This document shows positions 5,119 to 6,253 of a DNA stretch of 6,253 nt, in pieces. Source of the stretch: an uncultured Clostridia bacterium (GTDB taxonomy: Bacteria; Bacillota; Clostridia; Oscillospirales; Oscillospiraceae). The translations under genes and the position numbers were made by a program. The stretch lies in assembly GCA_947383645.1 (NCBI GenBank), contig CANDEH010000121.1, positions 1-6,253 on the forward strand, read 5' to 3'. The notes under the pieces are model-generated. The model made no database searches. It worked only from the letters and a program-made list of their open reading frames with translations, and was not told where the DNA came from. Positions within the stretch are counted from its first letter, which is position 1. Each line of letters begins with the position of its first letter.

Positions 5119-5442
5119 TTACTCCTCCTCGCTCTCCTCGTCCTTCTTCTTCTCCTTCTTGGGGGCCTCCGGCATGTCGCTGGACTGGACGCCCACGGAG
5201 GACACCGCCCACTTGGTCAGCTCCATGCGGACCCGGTCCTCGCTGGTCTCGATGATGATGGTATTGTCGCTCACCATCACAATCCGGCCGATGATACCGC
5301 CGATGGTGGTGATCTGGTCGCCCTTCTTCAGGGAGCTGCGCATCTCGGCGGCGGCCTTCTTCCTCTTCTGCTCCGGGCGGATCATCAGGAAGTACATAAT
5401 GGCCACCATGGCGACGATCATAATCAGACTTGCATAATCCAT
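5119..5442 (-). CDS. yajC: Preprotein translocase accessory subunit YajC
   Basis: YajC is a small single-span membrane protein that associates with SecDF and the SecYEG/YidC translocon and helps protein export and membrane insertion. The 107-residue product has the family layout. A short N-terminus is followed by a membrane span (residues 4-21, ASLIMIVAMVAIMYFLMI) and the signature RPEQKRKKAAAEM (22-34). The conserved cytoplasmic beta-rich core is LKKGDQITTIGGIIGRIVMVSDNTIIIETSEDRVRMELTKWAVSSV (38-83). The tail, PKKEKKKDEESEEE, is highly charged and low in complexity. Length is typical (about 90-110). The ATG at 5442 has AGGAG 11 nt upstream, a slightly long gap. It has its own promoter and a terminator, and neither tgt nor secDF, its common partners in bacteria, is visible next to it here; the insertion sequence interrupts the upstream side. 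Confidence 0.95.
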   Translation of the reverse strand: MDYASLIMIVAMVAIMYFLMIRPEQKRKKAAAEMRSSLKKGDQITTIGGIIGRIVMVSDNTIIIETSEDRVRMELTKWAVSSVGVQSSDMPEAPKKEKKKDEESEEE

Positions 5443-5560
5443 TTGACAACTATCTCCTTTTGGAACATAAAATTCCGCCGTTCCGGCGTATGCGTCATAT
5501 AGCCGGAGCTTCCGCCCCCCTGGGGCCGCCGGGGCAACCGGCTATGAATTGTCACGGCTA
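5443..5560 (-). promoter_or_regulatory. Structured 5' leader of yajC
   Basis: From the predicted transcription start near 5560 to the yajC ATG the leader is about 118 nt and can form several stems. A closing stem pairs ATAGCCGG (5499-5506) with CCGGCTAT (5538-5545), enclosing GCCCC (5514-5518) paired with GGGGC (5522-5526). A second hairpin pairs CGCCG (5476-5480) with CGGCG (5484-5488) around three bases. A weak GGAA/TTCC pair lies near the ribosome binding site. I do not recognise a known riboswitch class in it. A regulatory role is inferred from length and structure. Confidence 0.5.
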
Positions 5561-5566
5561 ATCTGT

Positions 5567-5596
5567 ATTATAGCAAATTTTGTATGCATTTGGCAA
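5567..5596 (-). promoter_or_regulatory. Strong sigma-A-type promoter for yajC
   Basis: On the minus strand TTGCCA (-35, 5596-5591) and a perfect TATAAT (-10, 5572-5567) are separated by 18 nt, with TGC immediately before the -10 box (extended -10). The DNA upstream of the -35 box is A/T-rich and reaches into the probable insertion-sequence end, so it might act as an UP element. The only gene downstream in this direction is yajC. Confidence 0.85.
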
Positions 5597-5651
5597 GAAC
5601 TATTTTTGATGGGAGTGTCCAAAATAAGGATTTAATGGTAGAATAGGAGAT

Positions 5652-5942
5652 ATGAGAAAAAGGACAGAAGAGGCATGGAAAAGATGCCCAAAATGTGGAA
5701 AGATAGAAAACCAGATCAAGGCAGGGCATAACGGGTCGGGGAGCCAACGCTGCAAGTGTAAGGAGTGCGGCATATATTACACCATAGAGCCGAAACGGCA
5801 TGCATATCCGGAAGAAACCAGAGAGCTGGCGATCAAAATGTACTACGGTGGGATCAGTGGCCGAGGAGTGGGAAAGATACTGGGAATAAACAAATCCAAT
5901 GTGATGAATTGGATAAAAAAAGACCATTCAGACGAAGGGTGA
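5652..5942 (+). CDS. IS1-family transposase, first frame (InsA-like, zinc finger and HTH)
   Basis: The 96-residue frame resembles IS1 InsA, the DNA-binding part of the transposase and a repressor when made alone. A zinc-binding set is visible: C12-x2-C15, then C34-x-C36-x2-C39 (CPKCG ... CKCKECG). Residues 55-89 follow as a helix-turn-helix of the type ETRELAIKMYYGGISGRGVGKILGINKSNVMNWIKK. The ATG at 5652 has AGGAG only 2 nt upstream, unusually close, which may keep its translation low. The frame runs past the A7 tract for five codons (DHSDEG) and stops at 5940-5942. In IS1, InsA is extended by a frameshift into InsB; the analogous junction here is annotated separately. Codon use and base composition are unlike the host genes, as expected of a recent arrival. 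Confidence 0.85.
   Translation: MRKRTEEAWKRCPKCGKIENQIKAGHNGSGSQRCKCKECGIYYTIEPKRHAYPEETRELAIKMYYGGISGRGVGKILGINKSNVMNWIKKDHSDEG
5915..5922 (+). other. Probable frameshift or slippage site A7G joining the two transposase frames
   Basis: A run of seven A's (5915-5921) then G lies exactly where the InsA-like frame is still aligned with the family (WIKK) and where the DDE frame opens (preceding in-frame stop TAA at 5914-5916). The second frame is offset +1 (equal to -2) from the first. It can be joined by loss of one A in the transcript, by a -2 or +1 ribosomal shift, or is broken by a single-base indel. Classical IS1 uses a -1 shift at A6C, so this is not simply the same mechanism. Confidence 0.55.
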
Positions 5943-6253
5943 ACCAGTATCCACAGCAGGTGCAAAAATTGTGGAATTGGATGAGTTGTACTGGTTCCTG
6001 GAGTGCAAATCCAGAACAGAAGCCCGGGAAAATATCTACATTATGACCATGGTGAGCCTAAAACCGCGGCAGATCATAGGACATGCGGTAAGCCGAAATA
6101 AATTGTCCAGGACGATTCAGAGGATGGTTGACGCCGCGCCTGAGGCAAACTATTACTGCACAGACGGATACCAGGGATATTTGGATGTAGTCTATCCTGG
6201 AAGACATATTTACAACATCCATAATAAGAATGACACCTTCACGGTGGAAGGTG
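5917..6253 (+). CDS. IS1-family transposase, second frame (InsB-like DDE domain), 3' partial
   Basis: The frame opens after the TAA at 5914-5916 and continues to the window edge (112 codons). It carries the acidic residues expected of the IS1 catalytic domain: the first D in VELDELYWF (codon 5980), the second in CTDGYQGY (codon 6163) and E in TFTVEG (codon 6247). Between them is the usual core ending LSRTIQRMVDAAPEANYYC. There is no ATG before the first catalytic Asp; a GTG at 5971 is the only possible independent start and has no good ribosome binding site. Expression as a fusion with the first frame is therefore expected. The catalytic core looks intact so far, but the remaining C-terminus is out of view. 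Confidence 0.82.

Larger units (their letters stand above)
5611..6253 (+). mobile_element. IS1-family insertion sequence, left part (right end outside window)
   Basis: The region carries an IS1-type two-frame transposase (zinc-finger/helix-turn-helix frame then DDE frame) and is plainly AT-richer than the neighbouring host genes. The left boundary is an estimate: GGGAGTGTCC (5611-5620), followed by AAAATAAGG, looks like the start of a terminal inverted repeat. The partner repeat and target duplication are beyond the right edge and cannot be checked. The element points away from yajC and ends up about 15 bp from the yajC -35 box. Confidence 0.8.

Noticed and set aside
4787..5449. 220-codon minus-strand frame that includes the 87-aa membrane protein
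   Set aside because: The upstream part is yajC in the wrong frame; only the last 87 codons, with their own ribosome binding site, are believable.
5616..5644. TGTCCA / TAGAAT as a transposase promoter
   Set aside because: Transcription would begin at about 5651, downstream of the AGGAG ribosome binding site, so the arrangement does not work for the ATG at 5652.
5568..5927. 119-codon minus-strand frame opposite the InsA-like transposase
   Set aside because: It overlaps the recognisable transposase and the yajC promoter, and its translation shows no family features.
5765..6046. The -1 frame across the transposase junction
   Set aside because: Its translation after the A7 run is unrelated to IS1 catalytic sequence; the DDE residues lie in the +1 frame.

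Overview
The window is GC-rich, and its genes are AsnA, PepD, a DivIVA-like coiled-coil protein and YajC. Consensus sigma-A-type promoters and strong GGAGG-type ribosome binding sites are also present. This suggests a high-GC gut-type Clostridia/Oscillospiraceae (Flavonifractor/Oscillibacter-like) chromosome. The placement is inferred from gene content and style; no taxonomic marker gene is present.

Layout, left to right. (1) 1-674 (+): the 3' two-thirds of asnA (ammonia-dependent asparagine synthetase), cut by the window edge. (2) 674-827: an intergenic stretch with an AT-rich dyad whose right arm is duplicated, followed by two competing hairpins. (3) 828-2279 (+): a full-length pepD-type M20 dipeptidase with every expected metal and catalytic residue. 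(4) 2301-2334: a 14-bp-stem terminator between convergent genes. (5) 2348-2980 and 3097-3519 (-): a DivIVA-like coiled-coil protein downstream of a 140-aa protein of unknown function. They are separated by a 116-nt gap holding three stem-loops and are probably read from one promoter at 3573-3601. (6) 3602-3661 is a GC-rich stretch between divergent promoters. (7) 3726-4199 and 4215-4790 (+): a two-gene operon of a small multi-pass membrane protein and a DUF2625 protein. (8) 4787-5050 (-): an 87-aa membrane protein converging on the DUF2625 gene with overlapping stop codons. (9) 5053-5088: a long palindromic hairpin that also contains the ribosome binding site of the 87-aa gene. (10) 5119-5442 (-): yajC, the SecDF-YajC accessory subunit, with a structured leader of about 118 nt and a strong promoter at 5567-5596. 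(11) About 5611-6253 (+): the left part of an IS1-family insertion sequence, AT-richer than the host DNA. Its two transposase frames are joined at a run of seven A's, and it runs off the right edge.

Most of the window is ordinary housekeeping DNA (asparagine synthesis, peptide breakdown, cell-pole/division scaffold, protein export) plus three small genes of unknown function. I do not see a clear new defence or biosynthetic system. The parts most worth a second look are RNA-level: the frameshift in the IS1 transposase, the hairpin that overlaps the start signal of the 87-aa membrane gene, the convergent overlap that would make that gene antisense to the DUF2625 transcript, and the structured leaders of yajC and pepD.
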